Shown one piece after another: positions 46,524 through 57,196 of a stretch of DNA of 64,000 bases. Positions within the stretch are counted from its first letter, which is position 1. The number at the start of each line of letters is the position of its first letter. A model generated the notes under the pieces. The model did not search any database. It saw nothing but the letters and a program-made list of their open reading frames with translations, and was not told the DNA's origin. This DNA comes from Phyllobacterium sp. OV277 (GTDB lineage Bacteria > Pseudomonadota > Alphaproteobacteria > Rhizobiales > Rhizobiaceae): contig NZ_FNIY01000001.1 in NCBI RefSeq assembly GCF_900104355.1, positions 930,001 to 994,000 on the forward strand, read 5' to 3'. The position numbers and the translations under genes are program-made.

Positions 46524-48712
46524 CAGGCAGCTCGTTCCTTGGCTTTGCGCGGCAGATGCGCCACGACATTCTCGATCATGCGCATACCCGCATTGTGTCC
46601 GAGGGTCATAATCGATTCCGGATGGAATTGCACCGCCGCAATCGGTTCACTCTTGTGCTCGAACGCCATGATGACACCGTCTTCCGTTTCTGCCGTCACG
46701 ATAAACTCATCCGGCAACCGGACCGGATCGGCAAAAATCGAATGATAACGGCCAACCGTGACTTCCTTCGGCAGGCCGGAAAAAATCTTGCCCTGCTTTG
46801 TAATGCGGATACGTGACGGTTTTCCATGCATGGGAACATGCAACTGCCGGAGTGACCCGCCGTAAGCTTCCGCGAGGGCCTGCAAACCGAGACAGACGCC
46901 AAAAATCGGCAGATCGCGCTTACGTGCTTTCTTGATTGTCGCCTTGCAGTCGAAATCCTCTGGCGTACCGGGCCCCGGCGAAAGCACGACCAGATCAGGC
47001 TTCAATCGATCAAAGACTTCCTCAGGCACAGGCGTGCGAACCGTTGTCACAGTAGCACCGGTCTGGCGGAAATAATTGGCCAGCGTATGCACGAACGAAT
47101 CCTCATGATCGACAAGCAGGATCGACAGTCCCTCGCCGACCCGGGCAACCGCCCGTTCTTCCGGCAGGACATTGCTCTTGTGCGCATCACGCACCGCCGC
47201 AATCATCGCGGAAGCCTTGAGTTCGGTCTCTGCCTCTTCCTCTTCGGGAATAGAATCGAACAGCAGCGTTGCACCGGCGCGAACCTGCGCTATACCATCC
47301 TTGATACGGATGGTGCGCAGTGTCAGACCTGTATTCATATCGCCATTGAAATTGACCATGCCAATAGCGCCGCCGTACCACGCACGCGGACTACGCTCGT
47401 TCTCTTCAATAAAGCGCATGGCCCAGAGTTTTGGCGCGCCAGTCACCGTCACAGCCCATGCATGGGAGAGGAAACCGTCAAAGGCGTCCATATCCTCGCG
47501 CAGACGGCCTTCAATGTGGTCGACCGTATGAATGAGGCGCGAATACATTTCGATCTGGCGACGGCCAATCACGCGCACCGAGCCCGGCTCGCACACGCGG
47601 CTCTTATCGTTACGATCGACGTCCGAGCACATGGTCAGCTCGGACTCATCCTTCTTCGAGTTAAGCAGTTTGATGATCTGCTCGGAGTCGGCGATGGCAT
47701 CCTCACCGCGCTTGATGGTGCCTGATATCGGGCATGTCTCAATACGGCGGCCAACCACGCGCACGAACATTTCAGGCGACGCGCCGACCAGATATTCATT
47801 GTCGCCAAGATTGATGTAGAACGAATAGGGCGACGGGTTGATGGCTTTCAGACGACGCGAGATGACCGAGGGCTTGGTCTCGCAGCGCTCATAAAATGTC
47901 TGGCCCGGCACCACTTCAAAGAGATCGCCGCGCTTGAAGCTTTCCTTGGCCTTCTTCACCAGTTCCGCATAAACACCGGGATTGTGATCACCGCGTCCGG
48001 GAATCTTGTCCGTCGGCTTGAACGCCTTGGCTTCCGTCTCACGCGACAGGCCTTCGGTGGAAGCACCTTCAAACGCATATTCATAGCGGTCGAGCCATGC
48101 CTTGGCCGCGTGGTGGTCAACAACAAGAATTTCATCCGGGAGATAGAGCACTATATCGCGCTGATCATCCGGCCGCTTCAGCTTGTACTGGATCGGATCG
48201 AACTGGAATGCGAGGTCATAACCAAACGCGCCATAAAGACCCAGATTGGCGTCCTCTTCCGTGAAGAACAGGGCGACGATGCCGCGCAACACTGTAAATA
48301 CGGAGGGAATACGCGAGCGCTCTTCTTCGGTGAACGGGCGGCTTGGCAAGGCAATTTCGAGTTCGAGCTTGGTTGCGCTCACGGAGCTGACCGAAACTTC
48401 GGCAAGCGTTAAAACCGTCTTGTGGATCGGCTTCAGCAACACTTCGCCGCGCTTATTCAACGCCTCGATGGTCATGTGCCGACCATTGGAGGTGATGGCA
48501 ACCGGTGGATCGATGATGGCGGTATCCCAGCGCGTATAACGGCCCGGATACTCGTAGTTGGAGGAGAAAACCGCGCCGCGTCGTTCATCCAGTGCATCGA
48601 CATAGCTGTCGATGGCGCTGGCATAGGCCGTCGCAATACGTGACCGGGAAATCGTAACACCACCTGCGGTGTCGAATATTTCCACATCGCCCTCAATTCT
48701 ATGCATCATCAT
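46523..48712 (-). CDS. trpE: Anthranilate synthase, fused TrpE(G)
   Basis: A 729-residue fusion of TrpE (about 1-520) and the glutamine amidotransferase TrpG (about 530-729), as in Rhizobiales. TrpE motifs: [33 protein letters not shown] and [15 protein letters not shown]. Trp[23 protein letters not shown] with the catalytic Cys, and VQFHPESI with His/Glu. Of three tandem ATG, the one at 48712 fits the ggag site. Regulated by the leader peptide at 48833-48880; coupled to a CDF transporter downstream. Confidence 0.96.
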   Translation of the reverse strand: MMMHRIEGDVEIFDTAGGVTISRSRIATAYASAIDSYVDALDERRGAVFSSNYEYPGRYTRWDTAIIDPPVAITSNGRHMTIEALNKRGEVLLKPIHKTVLTLAEVSVSSVSATKLELEIALPSRPFTEEERSRIPSVFTVLRGIVALFFTEEDANLGLYGAFGYDLAFQFDPIQYKLKRPDDQRDIVLYLPDEILVVDHHAAKAWLDRYEYAFEGASTEGLSRETEAKAFKPTDKIPGRGDHNPGVYAELVKKAKESFKRGDLFEVVPGQTFYERCETKPSVISRRLKAINPSPYSFYINLGDNEYLVGASPEMFVRVVGRRIETCPISGTIKRGEDAIADSEQIIKLLNSKKDESELTMCSDVDRNDKSRVCEPGSVRVIGRRQIEMYSRLIHTVDHIEGRLREDMDAFDGFLSHAWAVTVTGAPKLWAMRFIEENERSPRAWYGGAIGMVNFNGDMNTGLTLRTIRIKDGIAQVRAGATLLFDSIPEEEEAETELKASAMIAAVRDAHKSNVLPEERAVARVGEGLSILLVDHEDSFVHTLANYFRQTGATVTTVRTPVPEEVFDRLKPDLVVLSPGPGTPEDFDCKATIKKARKRDLPIFGVCLGLQALAEAYGGSLRQLHVPMHGKPSRIRITKQGKIFSGLPKEVTVGRYHSIFADPVRLPDEFIVTAETEDGVIMAFEHKSEPIAAVQFHPESIMTLGHNAGMRMIENVVAHLPRKAKERAA

Positions 48713-48759
48713 TTCCACTCCGTTGCATTTGGCCTTGGGGGTTTTGCAGGCGGTCAAAC

Positions 48760-48830
48760 AAAAAGGCCGCCCGGAAAACCCGTTGCGGCCCTGATCCCTT
48801 TACGTGCGTGCAAAAGGCTTGTGTGGCCGC
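48760..48830 (-). promoter_or_regulatory. trpE(G) transcription attenuator
   Basis: Terminator: GGCCGC (48790-48785) pairs with GCGGCC (48770-48765), with inner CGG/CCG, and is followed by TTTTT (48764-48760) on the minus strand. Antiterminator: an identical GCGGCC at 48830-48825, just after the leader stop, can pair with the same GGCCGC (48790-48785). The choice between them is the standard Trp attenuation switch. Confidence 0.9.
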
Positions 48831-48832
48831 TT

Positions 48833-48880
48833 TCAGCGAGCCCACCACCAACCATTTGAAATAATAACGCACGTGTTCAT
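48833..48880 (-). CDS. trpL: Tryptophan leader peptide TrpL (15 aa)
   Basis: ATG at 48880, stop TGA at 48833-48835; the peptide reads MNTCVIISNGWWWAR with three consecutive Trp codons. The S. meliloti leader peTrpL has the same WWWAR ending, and its transcript rnTrpL is leaderless and acts in trans. The missing Shine-Dalgarno and promoter spacing here agree with leaderless translation. Confidence 0.95.
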   Translation of the reverse strand: MNTCVIISNGWWWAR

Positions 48881-48888
48881 GGCGGTGA

Positions 48889-48917
48889 TTGTTAGCGTCA
48901 CGCGGCGGCGCTTGCAA
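48889..48917 (-). promoter_or_regulatory. trpL-trpE(G) promoter
   Basis: On the minus strand -35-like TTGCAA (48917-48912), 17-bp spacer, -10-like TAACAA (48894-48889), then 8 nt to the TrpL ATG. The spacing equals that upstream of leuL. It falls 29 bp after the fhs stop. Confidence 0.6.
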
Positions 48918-48945
48918 CAGCAAAAATCGCGGCCGCGAAAATCGT

Positions 48946-50631
48946 TCAGAACAGCCCTTCGATCAAACCCTCATCGTTGAGGTGAATGCGCTCGGCCGAC
49001 GGTGACTTCGGCAGGCCCGGCATGGTCATGATCTCACCGCAGATCGCAACGACGAAACCAGCACCCGCCGACAGTCTGACCTCGCGCACATGCACCACAT
49101 GATTGACAGGTGCGCCGCGCAAATGCGGATCGGTCGAGAACGAATATTGCGTTTTCGCCATGCAGACAGGCAGATGGCCATAGCCCGCCGCTTCCCACTG
49201 CCGAAGCTGCTCACGCACGCTGGCATCAGCATCGGCTTCGGCACCGCGATAGATTCGCTTGACGACCGTTTCTATCTTGTCGAACAGCGAGAGTTCATCC
49301 TCGTAAAGCGGTGAAAATTGCGCCGAACCGCTTTCGGCCAGAGACACCACCTTATGCGCCAATTCTTCAATACCGGCTGATCCCTGCGCCCAGTGCTTGC
49401 ATAAAATGGCTTCCGCACCGTGGGCTGCCACGAAATTCCTGATCGTTTCGATCTCGGCATCTGTATCGGCACTGAAATGATTGATCGCGACGACAACGGG
49501 TACACCGAACTGCCGAACATTTTCCATATGGCGACCAAGATTGGCGCAACCAGCCTTTACAGCCGCTGTGTTCTCAAGACCGAGATCATCCTTGGCGACA
49601 CCGCCATGCATTTTCATCGCGCGAACGGTGGCAACGATAACGGCAGCAGCCGGTTTCAACCCAGCCTTGCGGCATTTGATATTGAAGAATTTTTCCGCTC
49701 CAAGGTCTGCACCAAAGCCCGCTTCCGTCACCACATAATCCGCAAGCTTGAGCGCAGTGGTGGTAGCGACAACAGAATTACAGCCATGGGCAATATTGGC
49801 GAAGGGTCCACCGTGAACAAAGGCAGGGTTGTTTTCCAGCGTCTGCACCAGATTGGGCTGCATGGCATCTTTCAGGAGAACCGCCATCGCCTTGTCGGCT
49901 TTGAGGTCCCGCGCGTAGACGGCGGTTTTGTCGAAACGATAACCGATAATGATATTACCCAGCCGCTGCTCCAGATCGTGCAGATCGGTCGCAAGACAAA
50001 GGATCGCCATTACTTCCGAAGCCACGGTGATGTCAAAACCAGACTCGCGCGGAAAACCATTGGCCACGCCGCCAAGTGACGAGGCAATGTCGCGCAGCGC
50101 GCGGTCATTCATGTCCATCACCCGCCGCCATGTTACACGGCGCGTATCGAGGTTGAGTTCATTGCCCCAATAGACGTGGTTATCGATCATGGCCGCGAGC
50201 AGATTGTGGGCCGAGGTGATGGCGTGAAAATCGCCGGTAAAATGCAGGTTGATGTCTTCCATCGGAATAACCTGCGCGTAGCCGCCACCCGCAGCGCCGC
50301 CCTTGATGCCAAAACAGGGACCGAGCGAAGCCTCGCGAATACAGACAATCGCCTTCTTGCCGATGCGGTTAAGACCATCCCCAAGCCCCACCGTGGTTGT
50401 CGTCTTGCCTTCGCCTGCAGGTGTCGGGCTGACAGCCGTCACCAGGATGAGCTTGCCGTTCTTGGCATCCTGCTTCGAACGAATGAACTCTGCCGAGAGC
50501 TTTGCCTTGTCGTGGCCATAGGGAACGAGGTGTTGGGGATCAATGCCGATCTTCGCGCCAATCTCGAAAACCGGCTTTTTGTTTGCGGCGCGGGCGATCT
50601 CAATATCTGATTTGATGGCGGCCATCGGCAT
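48946..50631 (-). CDS. fhs: Formate-tetrahydrofolate ligase
   Basis: Makes 10-formyl-THF from formate, THF and ATP. 561 residues (559 if the second ATG two codons in is used), normal length. Motifs: the P-loop [60 protein letters not shown], and [28 protein letters not shown]. Downstream of putA on the same strand with a hairpin between. Feeds one-carbon units to purine, thymidylate and methionine. Confidence 0.97.
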   Translation of the reverse strand: MPMAAIKSDIEIARAANKKPVFEIGAKIGIDPQHLVPYGHDKAKLSAEFIRSKQDAKNGKLILVTAVSPTPAGEGKTTTTVGLGDGLNRIGKKAIVCIREASLGPCFGIKGGAAGGGYAQVIPMEDINLHFTGDFHAITSAHNLLAAMIDNHVYWGNELNLDTRRVTWRRVMDMNDRALRDIASSLGGVANGFPRESGFDITVASEVMAILCLATDLHDLEQRLGNIIIGYRFDKTAVYARDLKADKAMAVLLKDAMQPNLVQTLENNPAFVHGGPFANIAHGCNSVVATTTALKLADYVVTEAGFGADLGAEKFFNIKCRKAGLKPAAAVIVATVRAMKMHGGVAKDDLGLENTAAVKAGCANLGRHMENVRQFGVPVVVAINHFSADTDAEIETIRNFVAAHGAEAILCKHWAQGSAGIEELAHKVVSLAESGSAQFSPLYEDELSLFDKIETVVKRIYRGAEADADASVREQLRQWEAAGYGHLPVCMAKTQYSFSTDPHLRGAPVNHVVHVREVRLSAGAGFVVAICGEIMTMPGLPKSPSAERIHLNDEGLIEGLF

Positions 50632-50676
50632 TGCTCCCTGTTTTGAATACGCCAAATAGCATCGCAGAAACGAAAT

Positions 50677-50703
50677 GGGGATAGTGAGCAGCTCACTATC
50701 CCC
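50677..50703 (-). terminator. Perfect hairpin between putA and fhs
   Basis: Stem GGGGATAGTGAG/CTCACTATCCCC with a 3-nt loop, 32 bp after the putA stop and 46 bp before the fhs start. On the minus strand it is followed by ATTTCGTTTC, only weakly T-rich, so it may be a partial terminator or an mRNA processing stem. Confidence 0.65.
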
Positions 50704-50734
50704 AATTGCACGTTTATTTTTGCGGTTTTGCCGC

Positions 50735-53700
50735 TTATTCACCCATGGCGATGAGGCTGGCATTACCACCGGCAGCAGCTGTGTTGACCGACACCACCTG
50801 TTCCAGCGCAAAACGCGAGAGGTAAGACGGTCCGCCGGCTTTGGGGCCTGTGCCTGAAAGGCCCGAACCGCCAAACGGCTGTGTCCCGACAACCGCACCA
50901 ATCGTGTTGCGGTTGACGTAGACATTGCCCGTATCGAGCCGGTCGATAACTTTGGCCACCGTCGCTTCAATCCGCGTATGCAGACCGAACGTCAGGCCGT
51001 AACCTGTTGAGGCAATCTGATCGAGTACCTTGTCGAGATCCTTGGCCTTCCAGCGCACCACGTGCAGAACCGGACCAAACACTTCCTTTTCCAGCGCTTC
51101 CGCATGGTTGAGCTCAACAATATGCGGCGCGAAGAACAGGCCCTCATCCGGCGCAGCACCGGCATAGCGCACCTTCTGGCTCTTACGCATCGCGGTGATA
51201 TGCGCCGAGAGCATATCGCGCTGCGCCTGATCGATGATCGGGCCAACATCAGTGGATGCCAATGACGGATCGCCAAGGGTCAACTCGCGTGCCGCACCCT
51301 CGATCATCTCAAGCATATTGTCGGCGATATCTTCCTGCAGATAGAGGATACGCAGCGCCGAGCAACGCTGACCAGCCGAACGGAAGGCTGACATGACGAC
51401 ATCATCGGCAACCTGTTCCGACAAGGCGGTTGCATCGACGATCATGCCATTGAGACCACCGGTTTCAGCAATCAGCGGAACGATCGGGCCTTTCTTTGCC
51501 GCAAGAGTCCGGTTGATAGCCCAAGCCGTATCGGTCGAGCCGGTAAAGGCAACGCCCGCAATATCCGCATGGGATGTAAGCGCCGCACCGACAGAGCCGT
51601 CACCCGGAACATAGAGCAGGGCATCCTTTGGAACACCCGCTTCATGCAGAATCCGGATTGCCTCATAGGCGATGAGCGGTGTCTGTTCGGCCGGCTTGGC
51701 CACCACAGTATTTCCGGCGGCAAGCGCTGCTGTCACTTGTCCCAGGAAAATCGCCAGCGGGAAATTCCATGGGCTGATGCAGACAAATGCCCCGCGTCCA
51801 CGATGACGCAGTTTGTTGTCTTCACCTGTTGGTCCGGGCATGACCTTGTCAGCGGCAAACTGGCGGCGCGCTTCGGCCGCATAGTAGCGGCAGAAATCCA
51901 CAGCTTCGCGGATTTCGGCAATGCCGTCATCCAGTGTCTTGCCCGCTTCACGGGAAAGAAGGTCCATCAGCAGGTTACGATTGCTTTCCAGAAGGTCAGC
52001 TGCTTTTTCAAGCGCCTTGGCGCGGGTTTCAACCGGGACGCGCGACCATGCGGTAAAACCCTTCTTGGCAAAAACAACAGCTTTTGCGGCTTCATCGGCT
52101 GTAGCAAAAACAACTGTACCGACAGTGGAACCATTGACCGGAGAAATCACATTCTGGGCTTTGCCTGACACTTTCACGCCATCGATCAGCGGCACAGCAT
52201 TAACAGTGCGGGATGCCTTGGCAATTCCACTCAAGAGTCCCGCCAGTTCCTTGCGGTCACCAAGTTCCACGCCAGCCGAATTGGCGCGCTTGCCGTAGAT
52301 TTTGGCAGGCAACGGGATGTGCGGATGGCGATAACCCTTGCCATCATTGAGCTTTTCCGCCGGGCGCACCAGCAAGTCAGCAATCGGCACATTGCTGTCG
52401 CCAACCACTGAAACGAAAGACGAATTGGCACCGTTTTCGAGAAGGCGGCGCACGAGATAGGCCAGAAGATCGCGATAACCACCGACAGGCGCATAGATGC
52501 GGCAGGCGATTTTCTCATCCTTTTCCGTAATCTGTTTGTAGAGGCTCTCGCCCATGCCATGCAGGCGCTGGAATTCAAAACCCGTTTTGTCGTCACCGGC
52601 CATTTCCAATATCATCGCAACGGTGAGCGCGTTATGCGTGGCAAATTGCGGGAATATGCGTGGGCGTGCATCGAGCATTCGTTTGGCGCAGGCCATGTAA
52701 GATGCATCGGTTGCAGGCTTGCGGGTAAAGACTGGATAATCCGGCAGGCCACGTTCCTGCGTGCGTTTTACTTCCGTATCCCAGTAAGCGCCCTTGACCA
52801 GCCGCACCATCATCTTGCGGTTATGGCGCGCGGCCAGCCGGTCGATATGCTCGATCACGTCAAGCGCTCGTTTCTGATAAGACTGAATGGCAAGACCAAA
52901 ACCGTCCCAGCCATCAAGCGACGGATCGGCAAAAACCCGGTCGATCACATCCAGCGACAGCTCCAGACGATCCGCTTCTTCGGCATCAACCGTGAAGTTG
53001 AGATCATAGGATTTGGCTTTCTGCGCCAGCGCCAGAAGATCAGGCACCAGTTCAGCCATAACCTGATCATGATGGGTGGCGAGATAACGCGGGTGCAGAG
53101 CCGACAGCTTGACCGAAATGCCCATACGATCCGGCAGCTTCTTGTTGCCCGTGGCGCGGCCAATCGCATCGATAGCATCGGAATAGGACTTGAAGTACCC
53201 ACGCGCATCCTTGCGCGTGCGGGCGCCCTCGCCCAGCATATCGAAGGAATGGCGATAACCCTTGGCTTCGTTCGACGCGGCGCGCTTCAACGCATCCTTA
53301 ATGGTTTCACCAAGAACAAAGTGATGCCCGAGATAACGCATGGCCTGCTTGGTGGCCGTGCGCACTGTGGGAAGGCCGATGCGCTTGACCAGTGAGGAAA
53401 TTACGCCTTCCGGGGTCTCACCGGGCTTGATTACTTTGGCGGAAAGGCCCAACGCCCAGGCGGATGCCGATACAAACCATGTATCGCCGCTTGGCTCGTG
53501 TTCCGACCATTTACCTTGCTTGAGCTTGTCCTCAATCAGCTTGTCCTGCGTTGCCGCATCCGGCACACGCAACAGCGCTTCGGCAAGCACCATCAGCGCC
53601 AGACCTTCGCGGGTGGAAAGCCCGTATTCACGCAGGAAATCCTCGACGCCGCCGATACCACTGGCTTCCTTGCGAATCGTGGCGATATATTTGCTGGCGC

Positions 53701-53827
53701 GCGCATCAATACGGCGGTTGACCTCTTCCGGAAGCGCGATGGTTTGCAGCAAAGATGCAACCAATTGCTGATCATCGACAGCATATGGCGCAGTAAAATC
53801 GTTTGAAGACGGCAATGGTCTGGTCAT
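50735..53827 (-). CDS. putA: Bifunctional proline dehydrogenase / P5C dehydrogenase PutA
   Basis: A 1030-residue short-type PutA, without the N-terminal ribbon-helix-helix of enteric PutA. Proline dehydrogenase barrel (about 130-470): [52 protein letters not shown] in part. Aldehyde dehydrogenase (about 540-1000): [30 protein letters not shown] with the Glu base, and GQRCSALR with the catalytic Cys. C-terminal [17 protein letters not shown] is typical. Regulation falls to the divergent Lrp-type gene rather than to PutA itself. Confidence 0.97.
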   Translation of the reverse strand: MTRPLPSSNDFTAPYAVDDQQLVASLLQTIALPEEVNRRIDARASKYIATIRKEASGIGGVEDFLREYGLSTREGLALMVLAEALLRVPDAATQDKLIEDKLKQGKWSEHEPSGDTWFVSASAWALGLSAKVIKPGETPEGVISSLVKRIGLPTVRTATKQAMRYLGHHFVLGETIKDALKRAASNEAKGYRHSFDMLGEGARTRKDARGYFKSYSDAIDAIGRATGNKKLPDRMGISVKLSALHPRYLATHHDQVMAELVPDLLALAQKAKSYDLNFTVDAEEADRLELSLDVIDRVFADPSLDGWDGFGLAIQSYQKRALDVIEHIDRLAARHNRKMMVRLVKGAYWDTEVKRTQERGLPDYPVFTRKPATDASYMACAKRMLDARPRIFPQFATHNALTVAMILEMAGDDKTGFEFQRLHGMGESLYKQITEKDEKIACRIYAPVGGYRDLLAYLVRRLLENGANSSFVSVVGDSNVPIADLLVRPAEKLNDGKGYRHPHIPLPAKIYGKRANSAGVELGDRKELAGLLSGIAKASRTVNAVPLIDGVKVSGKAQNVISPVNGSTVGTVVFATADEAAKAVVFAKKGFTAWSRVPVETRAKALEKAADLLESNRNLLMDLLSREAGKTLDDGIAEIREAVDFCRYYAAEARRQFAADKVMPGPTGEDNKLRHRGRGAFVCISPWNFPLAIFLGQVTAALAAGNTVVAKPAEQTPLIAYEAIRILHEAGVPKDALLYVPGDGSVGAALTSHADIAGVAFTGSTDTAWAINRTLAAKKGPIVPLIAETGGLNGMIVDATALSEQVADDVVMSAFRSAGQRCSALRILYLQEDIADNMLEMIEGAARELTLGDPSLASTDVGPIIDQAQRDMLSAHITAMRKSQKVRYAGAAPDEGLFFAPHIVELNHAEALEKEVFGPVLHVVRWKAKDLDKVLDQIASTGYGLTFGLHTRIEATVAKVIDRLDTGNVYVNRNTIGAVVGTQPFGGSGLSGTGPKAGGPSYLSRFALEQVVSVNTAAAGGNASLIAMGE

Positions 53828-53937
53828 CAGGCTTCCCCTTATTGATTTTTCCCATATAATCTATTCCACTTGGTTCTTCTCACCAATGAAAGCTGACAAA
53901 TCAGCGTAAAAAACTAAAAATACGGGGTGTTTTAGAG

Positions 53938-54399
53938 ATGAAAAATTTGGACAGCCTTGACCGGCGCATTTTGCGCGAGCTGCAGAAGGACGGACGGCTC
54001 TCCAACACCGAATTATCCGAGCGTATCAGCCTTTCCCAAACGGCGACGACCGAACGGGTCAAGCGCCTGACAAGGGATGGCTATGTTCTTGGCTACACCG
54101 CCAGACTGTCGCCGAAAAAGCTCGACCGCGCAATGCTGGTCTTTGTCGAAATCAAGCTCGACCGCACCACGCCGGATGTTTTCGCCACCTTTGCGGCAGC
54201 GACACGGCGCAACCCCGATGTTCTGGAATGTCATATGGTCGCCGGTGGATTTGACTATCTCATCAAGGCACGCGTAGCAGACATGGAACACTACCGCCGG
54301 TTTCTCTCCGACGCCCTGCTCTCACTGCCGGGTGTTCGCGAAACACACACCTATGCGGTGATGGAAGAAGTTAAGGAAACAACACACCTTCCGGTCTGA
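53938..54399 (+). CDS. putR: Lrp/AsnC-family regulator, PutR-like
   Basis: A 153-residue Lrp/AsnC protein: N-terminal winged HTH (LDRRILRELQKDGRLSNTELSERISLS) and C-terminal RAM effector domain (VLECHMVAGGFDYLIKARV). Divergent from putA with a 110-bp intergenic gap, the arrangement in Agrobacterium and Rhodobacter where PutR activates putA with proline. Specific role inferred from context. Confidence 0.92.
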   Translation: MKNLDSLDRRILRELQKDGRLSNTELSERISLSQTATTERVKRLTRDGYVLGYTARLSPKKLDRAMLVFVEIKLDRTTPDVFATFAAATRRNPDVLECHMVAGGFDYLIKARVADMEHYRRFLSDALLSLPGVRETHTYAVMEEVKETTHLPV

Positions 54400-54610
54400 A
54401 CAAGACGCAAGCCACAAGGCGTGCCGCCAGCGATCCACAACCGGACACGTATCCTGATACAACTTCCCGTTCGTTGCAGAACCGGCTCATACACATCATC
54501 AATGGAAGAGTTAAGAGCTATAGCAGCGACACCGGGCCAGCGGTGTATCGGAGAAGATCGGCTACTCCGACTGCGGCAACAGCCTTGCTGTTAACCTTGG
54601 AGGTGTCGCG

Positions 54611-54700
54611 ATGCGATTTTTTAAATTGCTGAGCATCACCCTGGAAATGAAAAAGATCCGGAGTCACTGGCAATTGACCATCCGGATCCATTTCAGATAA
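54611..54700 (+). CDS. Candidate small basic peptide (29 aa)
   Basis: ATG at 54611 preceded by ttggaggtgtcgcg, a full Shine-Dalgarno at good spacing; frame ends TAA at 54698-54700. The peptide (starting MRFFKLLSITLEMKKIR, ending IRIHFR) is short, basic and amphipathic. It resembles other tiny rhizobial Arg/Lys-rich proteins only in general style. The terminator 10 bp after the stop would close a monocistronic small transcript. Confidence 0.4.
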   Translation: MRFFKLLSITLEMKKIRSHWQLTIRIHFR

Positions 54701-54710
54701 CCAGGAAAGA

Positions 54711-54730
54711 GGGCGGGCGAAAGCTCGCCC
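54711..54730. terminator. Stem-loop with GAAA tetraloop
   Basis: GGGCGGGC-GAAA-GCTCGCCC forms an 8-bp stem (one G-U pair). It lies 43 bp after the DUF2333 stop on the minus strand, followed by CTCTTTCC, and 10 bp after the small ORF on the plus strand. Confidence 0.7.
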
Positions 54731-54772
54731 TTACTCCGAGACAAACTATAGCATTTTATCCAATCAAGTCCA

Positions 54773-55897
54773 CTATTGTTGCAGCACCTGCTTGATATCG
54801 ATCAGGTTGGAACGCACACGCAGAATATAAAAACCCATGGTTGTCAAATGGTTGGGCAACAACCAACCGCCCTCGCTGCCATTGGCGATAATCCACGGCC
54901 GGATGTTGAGCGCTGAACGCAACTGTCCGTCCATGCCATCCCACAGCGGTGTCAGATGCTTTTCCTGCAGGACCTGCTTGAAATCAACCTGCGCCGCATT
55001 CATCAGGCCGTAATAGGCATAAAGCTGGCCATAAGCGAACCAGAACCGGTCATCGGCACGGGTATCGAACCAGCCATAATTGTTGTTCTCGGAGCGATCC
55101 TTCAAGATAGCCGAAGTTGCACCGATATCATTGGCGATACGGTCAATGAACTGGATGAGATTGTCGGCACGCGCGTCAAACACGGCATTGCAGGTTTCAA
55201 GCTTCGAATTGAAAGTTCTGAGGTCCTTGACTGCCGAACGGTAATAGCTGGGTGTCGGTGTCTTGGGTCCAAACGGACTAAGACCGAAATACCAGGAATC
55301 CTCGGTAAACTGCAGATTGCCACGTGCCTTCTGCAGATCGCCGTCAATCTGCGATGTCCCGCGGACACGGCCAAGCGTGTCGACAAGTTCAACTGCGGTA
55401 CGCCGGACGGCGGAATTAATACCACGCTGGAAGGCGGCCTTGTTATCGAGGAATGGCGTATCATCCCACGACATGCCGAAGAAACCCATCTTGAACAGCA
55501 GCATGGACGATATCCAGGCATTCTGGTTCACGTTGAAGTCGGTAAGATCAGCCGTCACCTCGACAACAGCAGACCGGGCGCAGGTCTTGGGTGCCGTTTC
55601 AGCCGCTTGAGCGGGCACCGGTTCACCCGCCGCCACTTCGCGCTTTTCAAAATTATAGGCCGCGACGTAATCCGGGTTAAAATTGGTCCAGACCTGAGTG
55701 ACCCAGAAGAAATAGCCATACAGCCCTATCCAGAGGATCACCAATGCGCCAACAACTGTCTTCAATATCCAGCCGCGCTGCGTGTACCAGCTTCCCAGCC
55801 ACATGAACGGCCATAGGACGATACCGACCGCATAACCGATGCCGCGTCCGATCAGGTAAAAAATCCGGCTGAAGAAATTAATCACGGGGTCGAGCAT
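54773..55897 (-). CDS. DUF2333 family membrane-anchored protein
   Basis: A 374-residue protein with two N-terminal hydrophobic helices (FFSRIFYLIGRGIGYAVGIVLW; ILKTVVGALVILWIGLYGYFFW) and a large periplasmic part. The family pattern SSMLLFKMGFFGMSWDDTPFLDNKAAFQRG and EDSWYFGLSPFGPKTPTPSYYRSAVKDLR is present in part. Function unknown. It is the last gene of the five-gene cassette; only 12 bp separate it from the DUF6638-like gene. Confidence 0.88.
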   Translation of the reverse strand: MLDPVINFFSRIFYLIGRGIGYAVGIVLWPFMWLGSWYTQRGWILKTVVGALVILWIGLYGYFFWVTQVWTNFNPDYVAAYNFEKREVAAGEPVPAQAAETAPKTCARSAVVEVTADLTDFNVNQNAWISSMLLFKMGFFGMSWDDTPFLDNKAAFQRGINSAVRRTAVELVDTLGRVRGTSQIDGDLQKARGNLQFTEDSWYFGLSPFGPKTPTPSYYRSAVKDLRTFNSKLETCNAVFDARADNLIQFIDRIANDIGATSAILKDRSENNNYGWFDTRADDRFWFAYGQLYAYYGLMNAAQVDFKQVLQEKHLTPLWDGMDGQLRSALNIRPWIIANGSEGGWLLPNHLTTMGFYILRVRSNLIDIKQVLQQ

Positions 55898-55909
55898 TGT
55901 GCATCCTTG

Positions 55910-57196
55910 TTAGGAGGTGAGACCGTAGAGCCGTTTGCGCAGCCCTTCCTTGTCCTTCAAATAGGTTGTTTTGAGTATATCGACAACGTGTTCCTGATAG
56001 GTGGGGCTCCATTTGGTGTAATCGGCATAGAACCCCTGCTTGTTGAAGACATAGCGCGAGAGAAAATCCCACGGCACAAAATCGCTGATCAACTGATTGA
56101 CCAGCCAGGCATCGGAGTGGCGCGGCAATGCCCGCACAACCAGAAAGCGGCGCGCCGGATCAATCTCGGACAGATTGATTTGTCCGGTCTGGGCGATTTC
56201 GCGTTTGACCGCATTCAGGAAAGGCCATGTCCCGTCATGATTGATCAGGCTCGCATTGGCGTGAATCCACGTCTGCAACCAGATGCGGTCGATGCCAGTC
56301 AGATTGCGCTCTGGCTCAAGTGTCTGGATGAGATGGCGAATGATCATCTCGCCGCGGTTTTCCAGATAGCCTGACTGTTCGACCCACGAGCCACGCGGCA
56401 ATTCGATACGGCCCGTCGAGGATAGAAACTGGAAGACCTGATCGGCGTCCTTGATGGAGATGTAATTCACCTGCCAGGGGCGTGAGCGCCGAAAGCCCGG
56501 CGCAGCTGGATCGCCGATGACCGTGGTCGTATTGTCATCGACAAAGATGTAGATGCCGCCGAAATGGCTGGTCCAGAAGGCCTTGTGGCGAAAGATTACC
56601 TTGTCAGGCACCAGCGAATTCTCGCGGATATCACCGGTAACCTTGGCAAGCTCCACCATACGGTTCAGAACATCATTATCGCGCCATGTGTTCGGTTCAT
56701 TCTGTAGCCGGTCCACCAGCAGGCGCAATTCAGCCGCCTGCCCCATGACATTCTCAGCCGAAAGCACGCGGAATTCGACCTGATTGATCGACAGCAGATC
56801 TTCAATATCATTGACAACAGAGACGCTATCTTCGATCTCGCCATAGATCACATCCTTGATCGTCAAGGCATTGATCGCTCGCGCATTGCTGTTGAAGAAT
56901 TCGTACATCAACTGCGATGTATTGGAGAACTGCGTGTGGACCACCGGCAAGGTGGCCTGGTCAGGCGTGAGAATGATAAATCGCCTGTTAACGCCATTGG
57001 GATCAAGATAAGACGCATCTTTCAGCTCGGTGGCAATCTCTGGGGAGAAACCGGTCCGATCGATCTCGAAGGTCTTCAGGTTCGTTGCCTTGAACCCGAA
57101 CGCCGTCAGCGCGCGGTTGTAGCGCTCGATCAAATGCGGCTGATCAACAGTCAGAAGACGCCCGTAAATCAGCTCGTTTTCGTAGAGAAGGTCCAT
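55910..57196 (-). CDS. DUF6638-like protein of the ATPase cassette
   Basis: A 428-residue soluble protein, starting at an ATG that overlaps the ATPase stop (TGATG). It begins MDLLYENELIYGRLLTVD and has FKATNLKTFEIDRTGFSPEIA, repeated Asp/Glu-rich segments and a helical C-terminus (YADYTKWSPTYQEHVVDIL). The family name is recalled from rhizobial annotation and is not certain. No catalytic motif is visible. Confidence 0.7.
   Translation of the reverse strand: MDLLYENELIYGRLLTVDQPHLIERYNRALTAFGFKATNLKTFEIDRTGFSPEIATELKDASYLDPNGVNRRFIILTPDQATLPVVHTQFSNTSQLMYEFFNSNARAINALTIKDVIYGEIEDSVSVVNDIEDLLSINQVEFRVLSAENVMGQAAELRLLVDRLQNEPNTWRDNDVLNRMVELAKVTGDIRENSLVPDKVIFRHKAFWTSHFGGIYIFVDDNTTTVIGDPAAPGFRRSRPWQVNYISIKDADQVFQFLSSTGRIELPRGSWVEQSGYLENRGEMIIRHLIQTLEPERNLTGIDRIWLQTWIHANASLINHDGTWPFLNAVKREIAQTGQINLSEIDPARRFLVVRALPRHSDAWLVNQLISDFVPWDFLSRYVFNKQGFYADYTKWSPTYQEHVVDILKTTYLKDKEGLRKRLYGLTS

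Larger units (their letters stand above)
54400..54772. other. Intergenic region with small ORF and terminator
   Basis: 373 bp between putR and the convergent DUF2333 gene. It holds a candidate 29-residue ORF with a strong ribosome site (54611-54700), a short perfect hairpin AACAGC/GCTGTT at 54579-54593 just before it, and a GNRA-capped terminator stem (54711-54730). Nothing tRNA-like is visible. Confidence 0.55.

Noticed and set aside
54400-54610. Possible tRNA or structured RNA before the small ORF
   Set aside because: Short stems exist, but no cloverleaf or CCA-like end could be built.
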